Positions 9,108-17,591 of a DNA stretch of 64,000 nucleotides are shown piece by piece. The stretch is taken from contig CBDCDL010000002.1 of the NCBI GenBank assembly GCA_965215345.1, positions 496,001-560,000 on the forward strand, in the 5' to 3' direction. Source of the stretch: CATQHW01 sp965215345. GTDB lineage: Bacteria; Spirochaetota; Spirochaetia; SZUA-6; Bin103. Each line of letters begins with the position of its first letter. Position 1 is the first letter of the stretch. A program made the translations under genes and the position numbers. The notes under the pieces are model-generated. The model was not told the DNA's origin. It ran no database searches and saw nothing but the letters and a program-made list of their open reading frames with translations.

Positions 9108-10367
9108 ATGGACGTGGCGGTATGTCACCTGCTGCTCCCGGCGAGCGCCTGGCCGCGCGGGCGGGTGTACTACTTCTGCCCGCGTTGCAGCGCGGTACGC
9201 GCGGTGGCCGCCGCGGCGCAGGCGGCCTGCCCCGCGTGCGGGCGGCATCCGCTGCGTGACGTCTTCGCGGAGATGGCGGTCCGCCTGGAGCGGGCGTTCG
9301 GGTTCTTCGACGCCACCCGCAGTGCCCGGCACCCGTGGCTGTTCACCGCCGCGCCTGCCGAAGGGGCGCATGCGCTGTTCGTCTCCAGCATGGCCCTCGG
9401 CGCCTTCGGCGAGCTGCGCGCCATGGGCTTCACGCCGCCGGAGCATCCGCCCTGGAGCTCGGACGAGGAAGTGCTGGCCGAATGGACCGACGCCATCCTG
9501 GAGCACCTGGATCCGGCTACCGACCTGCTGCGTGTCCCGGACGGGGACGGCACCATCGGCGGTGCCGTCGCCTCGCCGGAACGCTACGTCTCGTCCGGCT
9601 TCGAATGGCAACTCCGCAACCGCGTGTTCATGGCCGACCGCTACCGTCTGCCGCCCGGCGCCCAGTCCAACCGCGACTACCTGGCGACCGTCGACGAGGC
9701 GCGCGGCTGGCTGGAAGCGACCTGGGCCGCACACGCTCCGTGGACAGCAGGAAGCTGGACCTCTCGGGCGGTGGAGACCCACCTGGCCCTGCAGGCCGAT
9801 CCGGCGGTGGTCGACTTCGTCCGGCAGTGGCTGGAAGCGCGCCAGGATCATGCAACCGGCGCGTGGTACGCCGGCGTGGAGGCCCCGCACCACAACGTGG
9901 TCAACGGCATCTTCAAGCTGTTCGTGACCTACGAGCGGCTCGGCTGGGAGATACCGCGGCAGCGCGCCATCGTCGACTTCGTGCTCGGCGGGGCCGACCG
10001 CGAGCGCGGCTTCGGCGGGAAGGGCTGCAGCGTGTTCGACCCGATGCAAGTGCTGTACGTGCTGCGCTGCCGCGGCAACGACTACCGCGCCGCTGAGGTG
10101 GACGCCGTTACCGCCGCCACGTTCCTGACGTTCCTGGACAACTGGGACGATGCGGCCGGCTGGTTCCGCGAGGGCACCTGGCACGGCAAGCACAACCTCG
10201 GCATCCCGCTGTACATGGCGTCGCTGCTGCTCGACCACCCCTACATGCGCATCAACACCATCTACAATTGGCGCGAGGGCCCAATCATCCTGCGCTCACC
10301 CGACGGCAGCGTACGGGTGCGGCCGGACATCATCCACCACACCCGCGGACACCCGTTCACCGGCTGA
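9108..10367 (+). CDS. Zinc-ribbon plus alpha-toroid-like protein of unknown function
   Basis: A 419-residue protein I do not recognise by name. The first 45 residues carry two CxxC pairs (YFCPRC and CPACGR) that should bind one zinc. The rest is helix-rich with repeated W, H and G positions (ETHLALQADP, PHHNVVNGIFKLF, HGKHNLGIPLYMA), as in alpha/alpha-toroid enzymes and prenyltransferase-like folds. I start it at the internal ATG just before DVAVCHLLL, because the 38 upstream codons look like non-coding translation. It stands alone, divergent from the AHSA1 gene. Confidence 0.6.
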   Translation: MDVAVCHLLLPASAWPRGRVYYFCPRCSAVRAVAAAAQAACPACGRHPLRDVFAEMAVRLERAFGFFDATRSARHPWLFTAAPAEGAHALFVSSMALGAFGELRAMGFTPPEHPPWSSDEEVLAEWTDAILEHLDPATDLLRVPDGDGTIGGAVASPERYVSSGFEWQLRNRVFMADRYRLPPGAQSNRDYLATVDEARGWLEATWAAHAPWTAGSWTSRAVETHLALQADPAVVDFVRQWLEARQDHATGAWYAGVEAPHHNVVNGIFKLFVTYERLGWEIPRQRAIVDFVLGGADRERGFGGKGCSVFDPMQVLYVLRCRGNDYRAAEVDAVTAATFLTFLDNWDDAAGWFREGTWHGKHNLGIPLYMASLLLDHPYMRINTIYNWREGPIILRSPDGSVRVRPDIIHHTRGHPFTG

Positions 10368-10422
10368 CCCGACCCGCGCACGGCCACTTGCCCTTCATTC
10401 CGTCTTACCAGTAGGATCGAGC

Positions 10423-10683
10423 ATGGACGAAATCGCAACTACGCGGCTCTCTTCGAAGGGTCAGGTCGTCATCCCCGAAACGATCCGCACGCGGCTTGGG
10501 CTCCAGCCCGGCACTCAGTTCGTGGTGCTTGGTGAAGACGACACGGTAGTGCTCAAGCCGATCAGTGCGCCTTCGATGCGCGAGTTCGATGACATCATCG
10601 CCCATGCCGCACGCGCCGCGCGCCAAGCCGGGCTCCGCCAATCGGACATCTCCGCAGCGATTCGCGCCGTGCGGTCCGGGTGA
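10423..10683 (+). CDS. AbrB/MazE-family antitoxin
   Basis: An 86-residue SpoVT/AbrB-type swapped-hairpin DNA-binding protein. The signature TRLSSKGQVVIPETIRTRLGL is split as RLSSKGQVVIPE near residue 10 and RTRLGLQPG after it. The C-terminal helical tail is the usual toxin-wrapping arm. It overlaps by 4 bases the GTG start of a PIN-domain toxin gene that is reduced to 26 codons, so it is a VapB-type antitoxin left without a functional toxin. Confidence 0.85.
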   Translation: MDEIATTRLSSKGQVVIPETIRTRLGLQPGTQFVVLGEDDTVVLKPISAPSMREFDDIIAHAARAARQAGLRQSDISAAIRAVRSG

Positions 10684-10760
10684 AACTCGTCGTCGACACC
10701 AACGTGATCGTCATTCGGCCGCGCGAGCTGGTCGACCGGCTCAAGCGGCGGGAGCACTGA
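10680..10760 (+). pseudogene. VapC/PIN toxin remnant with internal deletion
   Basis: A 26-codon frame opening at GTG in the GTGA overlap with the antitoxin. The first 11 residues, MKLVVDTNVIV, are the canonical start of a PIN ribonuclease with its first catalytic aspartate. They run directly into RPRELVDRLKRREH, which resembles the C-terminal end (TPREFL-like) of the same family. About 110-120 central residues, including the other acidic catalytic residues, are missing. It is therefore an in-frame internal deletion rather than a different small gene. Confidence 0.7.
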
Positions 10761-10777
10761 CGCGTAAGCCTCTGCAT

Positions 10778-12613
10778 CTACGGAAGCTGTCCGCGCACTT
10801 CCTTGAACGCCTCCTCCGCAGGCAGGTCTGCAGCGTCACGCTCCACATCCCGGCGGTCAGCCTCGTCTGCCCAGATCTCCTCGTGCTGCGCCGCACGCTT
10901 CCGTCGGGCTCGATCCGTAGCCTCGTGGTCGACGGCGAAGGTGTCGGCGTCGAGCACCACGCCGTAATCCTCGCGCGCGGAGGCGAGCGACACCTTGTCG
11001 TTGCGGACGTCCTGCGCCACCAGCTCCGGGTCCCGTTCCAGCGGACCGCCCCAGCCGCCGCCGCCGGCCTGCCGGTGATAGAGCCGCTCGCCGGCCTCCA
11101 TGGTCGTGGAGACCATGGTGATGAGCGTCTCCTCCTCGCCCGACTTCCGGCTCAGTACGTTGATCGAGCCGGTGCCCGGCCGGCCGCCGGACAGCCCGTA
11201 CGGCAAGTGGTCGCGCCGGTCGGAGCGAATCGCCAAGTGGGCGCGTCCGTCCAGCAGCCGCCACTCCCGCTCCACGGCCATCCCGCCCCGGAACCTGCCC
11301 GGCCCGCCCGAGTCGCGGACCAGACCGTAGCGCTCGATCCGCAACGGGTAGTTGCTCTCGGCCTCCTCGACCGGGATGTTGCTGGCGACGTTGGCCGGAT
11401 TGCACAGCCCGTCGTTGGCGTCGCGGTCCGGGCGGCCGCCCCACGTGCCGGTCATCAGCTCGTAGTAGACGTAGGGCGACCGGTCGGGGTGCAGGCCGCC
11501 GAGCACGACCAGCGAGTTGCCGCCCTCGCCCGCCGCCTGGATGCGGTGCGGGACGAATTGCGCGAGCACGCCGAACATCAGGTCGGCCAGCCGGAAGCCG
11601 GTGATGCCGCGCATCGACGATGCGCCCGGCATCACCACGTTCAGCACCGTTCCCTCCGGGGCGATGACCGAGATCGGCCGGAAGATGCCGGCCGTGTTGG
11701 GCAGGTCGAGGCGCAACGCGGCGCGCACGCAGAGCGCGGCCACCGAGAAGGTGAAGGAATAGGTGTTGTTGATCGCTCCCGGCACCTGCGCCGCGCTGCC
11801 GGTGAAGTCCGCCGTCAGGCTGTCGCCTTCGACCGTCAGCGCCACGTGCAGCTTCACCGGCGGGCCGCCCACCCCGTCGGAGTCCATGTAGTCGGTGAAG
11901 GTGTGCGTGCCGTCCGGCCAGCGCGCGACCTCGGCGCGCACCAGCCGCTCGGTATAGTCGATCAGGTCGGCCGTGCAGGCGCGAAAGGACTCGGGGCCGT
12001 AGCGGCGCACCAGCTCGTGCACGGCGCGCTCGCCGGTGTGGCAGGCCGCCACCTGCGCGCGCAGGTCCCCGAGCGTCATCTCCGGCACCCGCACGTTGGC
12101 CCGTATCATCGCCAGCAACGCCTCGTCCGGTTCGCCGCGGCGGTACAGCTTCAGCCACGGGATGCGCAGCCCGTCCTGGAAGATTTCGGTGTTGTCGCAC
12201 GCCGAGCTGCCCGGCAGCCGCCCACCCAGGTCGAGGTGGTGGGCGGTGGACACGGAAAAGGCGATACGCGCTCCCTCCCAGTAGATGGGCTTGACGATGA
12301 AGATGTCGGGGATGTGCATCCCGCCCTCGAAGGGGTCGTTGAGGATGAAGACGTCGCCGGACTCCATGTCGTCGCCGTACCTGGCGAACAGCGTCTCCAT
12401 CGCGAACGGCACCGAGCCCAGGTGCAGGGGGATGGTCACCCCCTGCGCGATCATCCGGCCTTCGCCGTCGCAGAGCGAAGTGGAGTAGTCCAGGCAGTCG
12501 CGCACGATCGTCGAGTAGGCGGTGCGGTAGAGCGCGATCGCCATCTCGTCGGCGGCGGCGGCCAGCGCGTTCTTGACGATCTCGCGCGTGACCGGGTCTA
12601 CGCCGTGATCCAT
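10778..12613 (-). CDS. Hydantoinase B/oxoprolinase family protein
   Basis: A 611-residue HyuB-type subunit of the ATP-dependent hydantoinase/oxoprolinase family, which opens five-membered cyclic amides together with HyuA. The opening DPVTREIVKNALAAAADEM and the motifs LHLGSVPFAM, NDPFEGGMHIPD and GGWGGPLERDP are diagnostic. A charged C-terminal extension of about 70 residues follows the usual end. Its ATG overlaps the stop of the PhyH gene by one base (TAATG), so it is the third gene of a tightly coupled hyuA-phyH-hyuB operon. The substrate is unknown. Confidence 0.92.
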   Translation of the reverse strand: MDHGVDPVTREIVKNALAAAADEMAIALYRTAYSTIVRDCLDYSTSLCDGEGRMIAQGVTIPLHLGSVPFAMETLFARYGDDMESGDVFILNDPFEGGMHIPDIFIVKPIYWEGARIAFSVSTAHHLDLGGRLPGSSACDNTEIFQDGLRIPWLKLYRRGEPDEALLAMIRANVRVPEMTLGDLRAQVAACHTGERAVHELVRRYGPESFRACTADLIDYTERLVRAEVARWPDGTHTFTDYMDSDGVGGPPVKLHVALTVEGDSLTADFTGSAAQVPGAINNTYSFTFSVAALCVRAALRLDLPNTAGIFRPISVIAPEGTVLNVVMPGASSMRGITGFRLADLMFGVLAQFVPHRIQAAGEGGNSLVVLGGLHPDRSPYVYYELMTGTWGGRPDRDANDGLCNPANVASNIPVEEAESNYPLRIERYGLVRDSGGPGRFRGGMAVEREWRLLDGRAHLAIRSDRRDHLPYGLSGGRPGTGSINVLSRKSGEEETLITMVSTTMEAGERLYHRQAGGGGWGGPLERDPELVAQDVRNDKVSLASAREDYGVVLDADTFAVDHEATDRARRKRAAQHEEIWADEADRRDVERDAADLPAEEAFKEVRGQLP

Positions 12614-13401
12614 TACGGGCGTGCCTCCTCAGCTCCCCCCGCTGACGGAGGTTCGGGCGGTGTGCCGAATGCCTTCAGGTACAGCCGCGTACGGTCGTTC
12701 AACACCCCGTAGAAGGCTCGTGTCTCGGCGTCGGGAGAGTCGCGCCAGAACGTGGCGGGAATCGCCGAGTCGTTCGCCAGCGGGTCGCGGTGCCGATGGC
12801 CGTAATAGATTTGCGCCGTCTTGCGGATCTGCTGCGTCGGCCGGGTGGTCGCCGTGTGCAGCACCGATACATTGAACAGCGCACAGGTGCCCGCCGGACC
12901 ATGCAGGTCATGGACGCCGCCGCGGGCAAGCTGTGCCGCTTGGTCGTCCAGCACCGGATCGGCAATGGACTCGGGCGACAGCGACAGGCAGTGGGTGCCC
13001 GCATGCACGTCGCGGAAGTAGACCACCAGTTGCAGGTAGTCCATGCGCAACGGATGGTCATGCCAATGCGCCCGGTCGCGGTGCCAGTCCCGATGCAGCG
13101 TGCCATCGTACGGCCCCATGGAACGCAACCCGATTTCGCCGAAGCAGACCGGCCCACCCATCAATTCCTCTATCGACGGCAGCAGACGCGGATGCCGAAT
13201 CAGTTCGTCGAACTGCGGCGAGGACACCAGAGCGTCATAATTGACGTGCTGATGATGCCCGTAGGCGTGCCAGAAAAAGGGATGCTTCCGGCGATCGTCG
13301 TCGAACATCGCTTCGAAGCGGGCGGTCTCATCCCGGTCCAGAACCGGCCCCAGATTGAGAAACCCGTTGGCCGCAAAGAAGTCCCGCTGCTGCGTCGTCA
13401 T
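12613..13401 (-). CDS. Phytanoyl-CoA dioxygenase family protein inside hyu operon
   Basis: A 262-residue Fe(II)/2-oxoglutarate oxygenase of the PhyH family. The HxD facial-triad motif lies in LHRDWHRDRAH, the distal histidine in VSVLHTATT, and a following arginine in IRKTAQ. The start ATG overlaps the hyuA stop (ATGA) and the stop overlaps the hyuB start, so the enzyme is made together with both hydantoinase subunits. A reasonable inference is that it hydroxylates a cyclic imide or amide substrate, or an N-alkyl group, before or after ring opening. Confidence 0.88.
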   Translation of the reverse strand: MTTQQRDFFAANGFLNLGPVLDRDETARFEAMFDDDRRKHPFFWHAYGHHQHVNYDALVSSPQFDELIRHPRLLPSIEELMGGPVCFGEIGLRSMGPYDGTLHRDWHRDRAHWHDHPLRMDYLQLVVYFRDVHAGTHCLSLSPESIADPVLDDQAAQLARGGVHDLHGPAGTCALFNVSVLHTATTRPTQQIRKTAQIYYGHRHRDPLANDSAIPATFWRDSPDAETRAFYGVLNDRTRLYLKAFGTPPEPPSAGGAEEARP

Positions 13402-15590
13402 GACGGCCTCTCGAGTTCCTGTTGCTCGACCCTCTTGATGCCTTCGGGTTCGATGTGGACGTTGAGCCGGTCGTCGACCCGCGCCCGCATGCCCGGGGGC
13501 ACGACGATCGTGGTGTCGTACTCGTCGATCAGCAGGGGGCCGTGCTCGCCGTGTCCCAGGTCCTCCCGGCGACAGACCGGCGTGTCGATGCTGCCCCACG
13601 ACGGCCCGAACCAGGCGCTGCGGTCGCGCGACTCGCCCGCCACGGAGGCCCCCGGTCGCAGGCGGTCGCTGGAGTCCGGGACCTCGGCGCGGCCGACCGC
13701 GCGCAGGGCGATCACCTCCACCGGGTTGTCGGGATCGGAGCGGTGGCCGTACAGGCGCTCGTGCTCGTCCGCGAAGGCCTCCTGCAGAGCCGCCAGCTCG
13801 GCCGGCCCCAGCGTCCCGGACGCCCCCCACGGGCCGGTGGCCAGCGCCACGTTGATCTCCGAGGTCTGGCCGCGGAAGCGCACGTCCGCGGTATAGCGCA
13901 CGGCGACCTCGTCCGCGGCATGCCCCTCCTCGGCAAACGTGTCCAGCACGTCGGCGCGCAGCTCGGCGCGAACGGCTTCCAGCGCCTCCGCCGACAGGTC
14001 CTGCCGCGACAGTCGGCAGCTTCGGACGGCGTGGTGCTCGATGCCGGAAAACAGCAGCCCCATGGCGCTGAACAGACCGGGCAGCGGCGGGACCACCACG
14101 CGGCTGATCGCCAGCTCGCCGGCCAGGCCCGCGGCGTGGATGGGGCCGGCGCCGCCGAAGGCCACCAGCGTGAACTCGCGCGGGTCGCGGCCGCGCTCGG
14201 TGGACACCTGACGCAGCGCGCGCATGGTGGTGGCGTTGGCGATCTGATGGATCCCGAACGCGGCGGCCGGCAGGTCCAGGCCGAGGGGGCCGGCGATGCG
14301 GTCGGCCACGCTGCGCCGGGCGAGCTCGGCATCGACCACGACGTCGCCGTCCGCCAGGGGACCGGGGCGGATGTAACCGAGCACGACGTTGGCGTCGGTG
14401 AGCGTCGGCTCCTCGCCGCCGCGGCGGTAGCAGGCGGGACCGGGCCGCGCTCCGGCCGAGCGCGGGCCCACGCGCAGGCCGCCCGCCGGGTCCACGCAGG
14501 CCACGCTGCCGCCGCCAGCGCCGACCTCGGCGATGTCGATGGTCGGGGCGCGGATCAGCTCGCCGCCGCCTCCCACCAGGCGGCTGCCCGAGGAGAGCGA
14601 GGCGCCCACTTCGTACTCGGCGGAATAGCTCACGCGCCCGGCCTCGACCAGCGACGCCTTGGCGGTGGTGCCGCCCATGTCCAGGGTGACGATGTTGTCC
14701 ACCCCGAGTCTTCCGGCGGTCAGGTTGGCGGCCAGAACGCCGGCGGCGGGACCGGACTCCAGCATGAAGACCGGCCGCCGGGCGGTGTGCGCTTCCGAGG
14801 CCAGGCCGCCGGACGACTGCATGATGAGCAACGGGGCGGCGATGCCCAGCTCGTCCAGGCCCCGCCGCATGGCCAGCAGGTACGCGGCCATCGTCGGGCG
14901 CACGTAGGCGTTGACCGCCGTGGTCGCCGTGCGCTCGTACTCCCGCCGCTCCGGCAGGATGTCGCAGGAGAGCGATACCTGGAGATGCGGCAGCTCCCTG
15001 CTCAGGAAGGCACCGACTTGGCGCTCGTGCTCCGGGTACGCGTAGGCGTGCAGCAGGCAGACGGCGACCGACTCCACCCCCTCGTGGACCAGCTCCGCCG
15101 CGATGCGCTCGAGATCGTCCTCCCGCACGCCGCGCAGCACTTCGCCCGCCACCGTGACCCGCTCGTCCAGCTCGAACCGCAGGCGGCGCTCGATCAGGGC
15201 CGGCGGCTTTTCGAAGAACAGGTCGTAAAGCTGCGGGGCGCGCAGGCGGCGCAGCTCCAGCACGTCGCGGAATCCGGCGGTGGTGATCAGCGCGGTGCGC
15301 GCGCCGCGGCCTTCGAGCACCGCGTTGGTCGCGACCGTCGTGCCGTGGGAGACCAGGCCGACGGCGCTGCCGTCAACCCCCGCCTGTTGCAGCGTCAGCC
15401 GGATTCCCTCCAGGGCCGCCTGCTCGAAGTCCGGCGGCGTGGACGGCAGCTTGTGGGTCCAGGTCCTTCCGTCCCCGCCGGTGAGCACGACGTCGGTGAA
15501 GGTCCCGCCGACGTCCGCGCTGACCCGTACGGCCCTCTCTTCCTGGCGATCCACGATCGCAGCGGACACTGCCACGCGAGCGCCGCGCAT
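13398..15590 (-). CDS. Hydantoinase A/oxoprolinase family protein
   Basis: A 730-residue HyuA-type ATPase subunit of cyclic-amide hydrolases. It shows the actin-like phosphate loop VSADVGGTFTDVVL, then GTTVATNAVLEGRG, LDMGGTTAKASLVE and FGGAGPIHAAGLA. The first 20 residues (MRGARVAVSAAIVDR) are poorly conserved in type, so a GTG just before VSADVGG is an alternative start. It heads the hyuA-phyH-hyuB operon with a 4-base overlap to the next gene. It faces a truncated sulfatase gene on the other strand. Confidence 0.92.
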   Translation of the reverse strand: MRGARVAVSAAIVDRQEERAVRVSADVGGTFTDVVLTGGDGRTWTHKLPSTPPDFEQAALEGIRLTLQQAGVDGSAVGLVSHGTTVATNAVLEGRGARTALITTAGFRDVLELRRLRAPQLYDLFFEKPPALIERRLRFELDERVTVAGEVLRGVREDDLERIAAELVHEGVESVAVCLLHAYAYPEHERQVGAFLSRELPHLQVSLSCDILPERREYERTATTAVNAYVRPTMAAYLLAMRRGLDELGIAAPLLIMQSSGGLASEAHTARRPVFMLESGPAAGVLAANLTAGRLGVDNIVTLDMGGTTAKASLVEAGRVSYSAEYEVGASLSSGSRLVGGGGELIRAPTIDIAEVGAGGGSVACVDPAGGLRVGPRSAGARPGPACYRRGGEEPTLTDANVVLGYIRPGPLADGDVVVDAELARRSVADRIAGPLGLDLPAAAFGIHQIANATTMRALRQVSTERGRDPREFTLVAFGGAGPIHAAGLAGELAISRVVVPPLPGLFSAMGLLFSGIEHHAVRSCRLSRQDLSAEALEAVRAELRADVLDTFAEEGHAADEVAVRYTADVRFRGQTSEINVALATGPWGASGTLGPAELAALQEAFADEHERLYGHRSDPDNPVEVIALRAVGRAEVPDSSDRLRPGASVAGESRDRSAWFGPSWGSIDTPVCRREDLGHGEHGPLLIDEYDTTIVVPPGMRARVDDRLNVHIEPEGIKRVEQQELERPS

Positions 15591-15625
15591 GGACAGCGCC
15601 CCGCGTTTCGGCCACAGATACCGGC

Positions 15626-15904
15626 ATGCCGAGCGCCCGCAACGTCCTGCTGATCACCTCCGATCAGCAGCACTGGAACACCCTGGGCTGCCTGAACGGC
15701 GAGCTCCGCACGCCCAACCTGGACCGGCTCGCGGCGCGCGGCACGCTGTTCACCCGCGCCTACTGCCCCAACCTGACCTGCACGCCGACGCGCGCGTCGA
15801 TCATCACCGGCCGGTACCCGGACCGGGCATCGAGGAGCCACGGCCCGAGCTCTGATGAAGCGATGAAGCGGTATTCCGTTGCGCGGTCATGCGGCATGGG
15901 GTAG
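15626..15904 (+). pseudogene. Sulfatase N-terminal fragment
   Basis: The first 66 or so codons are clearly type I sulfatase: NVLLITSDQQHWNTLG with the metal-binding aspartate, then CTPTRASIITGRYP with the cysteine that becomes formylglycine. Just after GRYPDR the similarity stops and the frame continues as unrelated codons to a stop. A real enzyme needs about 450-500 residues, so this is a stub left by a deletion near base 15,825. The next gene begins only 14 bases after the stop. Confidence 0.8.
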
Positions 15905-15917
15905 ATTCCGGAAGGCT

Positions 15918-16928
15918 ATGGCGTCTGCTGACCTTGGTGCTCGCGACGCGCATGGCGAGTGGAAACCGACGGAGCGGATCGAGTTTCCGCCGCCCTTCCA
16001 GTGGCCGATCAAGCCGCTGGCGATACTCGAGTGGCTGTTCGGGTTTCCCGGCTACCTGTGGCCTCTGAACGCGTTCTGGTTCGGAACCACGGCCCTGACC
16101 TGGTTCGTGCTCACCCCGCCCCTGGAGTCGATGGCCACGTTCCGGCCCGGCTGGATGGCATGGATCGTGGTCCGCAACGCGGCGCTGCTGTTCGTGTGGT
16201 TCGGCCTCTGGCACCTGCGGTTGTACGTGCAGCGGGCGCAGGGGATGCGCTACAAGTACAGCAACCGCTGGCTGAGCACCAGGCACCGCGGTTTCACCTT
16301 CAATGACCAGACCCGCGACAACCTTTTCTGGACCGTCGTGTCCGGCGGCAGCGTCTGGTCGGCGTACGAGATCCTGACGCTGTGGGCCTACGCCAACAAC
16401 TACCTGCCGTTCGTCGAGTTGCGCACCAACCCCGTGTACTTCGTCGCCCTGATGGTCCTGATTCCGTTGATCCGGGACATCCACTTCTACTGGATCCATC
16501 GCCTGCTGCACTGGAAGCCGTTGTACAAGGCCGCCCACTACCTCCATCACCGCAACATCAACGTCGGTCCGTGGTCCGGGCTGTCCATGCACCCGGTCGA
16601 GCACCTGCTCTACTTCACCGGGGTGTTCCTGCACTGGATCCTGCCGTCCCACCCGCTGCACGCCATCTTCCACCTGCAGCACGCCGCGCTCTCGCCCGCG
16701 ACCGGCCACACCGGCTACGAGAAGGCCGAGCTGGGCAACGAGTCGCTGGCGATGAAGCACGGCAGCTACTACCACTACCTCCACCACCGCTACTTCGAGT
16801 GCAACTACGCCGGCGACAACGGCATGATGTTCGACCGCATGTTCGGCAGCTTCCACGACGGCACCGACGAGGGGCACGCCAGGATGCGCGCCCGCACCCA
16901 CGCCCGCATGCGGAAACGCCGGGCATAG
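15918..16928 (+). CDS. Fatty acid hydroxylase/sterol desaturase family membrane protein
   Basis: A 336-residue integral-membrane di-iron enzyme. Histidine boxes lie in HFYWIHRLLH, HYLHHRN and HYHYLHHRYFECNY, placed after and between membrane spans as in the ERG3/FAH superfamily. The family hydroxylates or desaturates sterols, carotenoids or lipid chains; the substrate cannot be told. I choose the ATG before ASADLGARD because GGAAGG lies close upstream. The upstream neighbour is the sulfatase stub. Confidence 0.88.
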   Translation: MASADLGARDAHGEWKPTERIEFPPPFQWPIKPLAILEWLFGFPGYLWPLNAFWFGTTALTWFVLTPPLESMATFRPGWMAWIVVRNAALLFVWFGLWHLRLYVQRAQGMRYKYSNRWLSTRHRGFTFNDQTRDNLFWTVVSGGSVWSAYEILTLWAYANNYLPFVELRTNPVYFVALMVLIPLIRDIHFYWIHRLLHWKPLYKAAHYLHHRNINVGPWSGLSMHPVEHLLYFTGVFLHWILPSHPLHAIFHLQHAALSPATGHTGYEKAELGNESLAMKHGSYYHYLHHRYFECNYAGDNGMMFDRMFGSFHDGTDEGHARMRARTHARMRKRRA

Positions 16929-16996
16929 CTGCTGACACGGCGAGGCGCAATACGTCCGTGAACGACCTCAGGCCGTCGCCAAGTGGCGAGATCTGG

Positions 16997-17266
16997 TCAG
17001 CGGAACAAGTCGGAATGGGTTCCGGTACGTATCAGCGTGATCGTGGTCCCGTCGTCATCCCAGATCAGGAGCCAGTCCGGTTCGATATGACATTCCCAGT
17101 ACGGTGACAGGTCACCCGAGAGCCGATGGGCGCGGTGTCTGGGTTCCAGTCGCTGGCCAGCCATCAGCTTCTCTATGATGAGATCGATACGGTCGGTGTC
17201 CTTGCCTCGTCTGCGAAGCCGCCGATCGTCTTTCCGGAACTGCGCCGTGAGGCGCAGTTCACGCAT
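16997..17266 (-). CDS. yafQ: YafQ/RelE-family mRNA interferase toxin
   Basis: An 89-residue ribosome-dependent RNase of the RelE superfamily, YafQ branch. The opening LTAQFRKDDRRLRRRGKD is typical. The C-terminal HIEPDWLLIW and TGTHSDLF hold the histidine and aspartate residues that form the YafQ active site. It overlaps the antitoxin gene upstream by 8 bases, the normal dinJ-yafQ order. It appears intact. Confidence 0.88.
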   Translation of the reverse strand: MRELRLTAQFRKDDRRLRRRGKDTDRIDLIIEKLMAGQRLEPRHRAHRLSGDLSPYWECHIEPDWLLIWDDDGTTITLIRTGTHSDLFR

Positions 17267-17525
17267 CCTTCATCAGGTCCGCGCGCATCTGCTCGACGCT
17301 GGAGTAGCTACTAAGCCCTTTTCCGTAGCGAACTTGGCGAACGGCTGCGAGCGTCTCTTCGTTCGGTATCCTCAGCTCGAACGGGAGCCCGTTGTGCAAG
17401 GCCGTCTGCTTGTAGAACAGCGTTATCGCGGCGGTGGGTGAGAGCCCCAACGCGGTGAACACCTTTTCCGCCTCTTGCTTCAACTCCGGCTCCACTCGAG
17501 CTCGTATCATCGCCGTCTTCGCCAT
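17259..17525 (-). CDS. dinJ: DinJ/RelB-family antitoxin
   Basis: An 88-residue ribbon-helix-helix antitoxin. The N-terminal DNA-binding part reads TAMIRARVEPELKQEAEKVF, with the helix LSPTAAITLFYKQTALHNGLPFEL split after ITLFY. The C-terminal arm should neutralise YafQ. The pair probably represses its own promoter in the gap of 66 bases before the divergent metallopeptidase gene. Confidence 0.88.
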   Translation of the reverse strand: MAKTAMIRARVEPELKQEAEKVFTALGLSPTAAITLFYKQTALHNGLPFELRIPNEETLAAVRQVRYGKGLSSYSSVEQMRADLMKDA

Positions 17526-17591
17526 GTTCGCCTCCGTGCAGCGAGAATGTACCACAGATGGGGAACGTCGCGGTACGACCGGAGGCAACTG

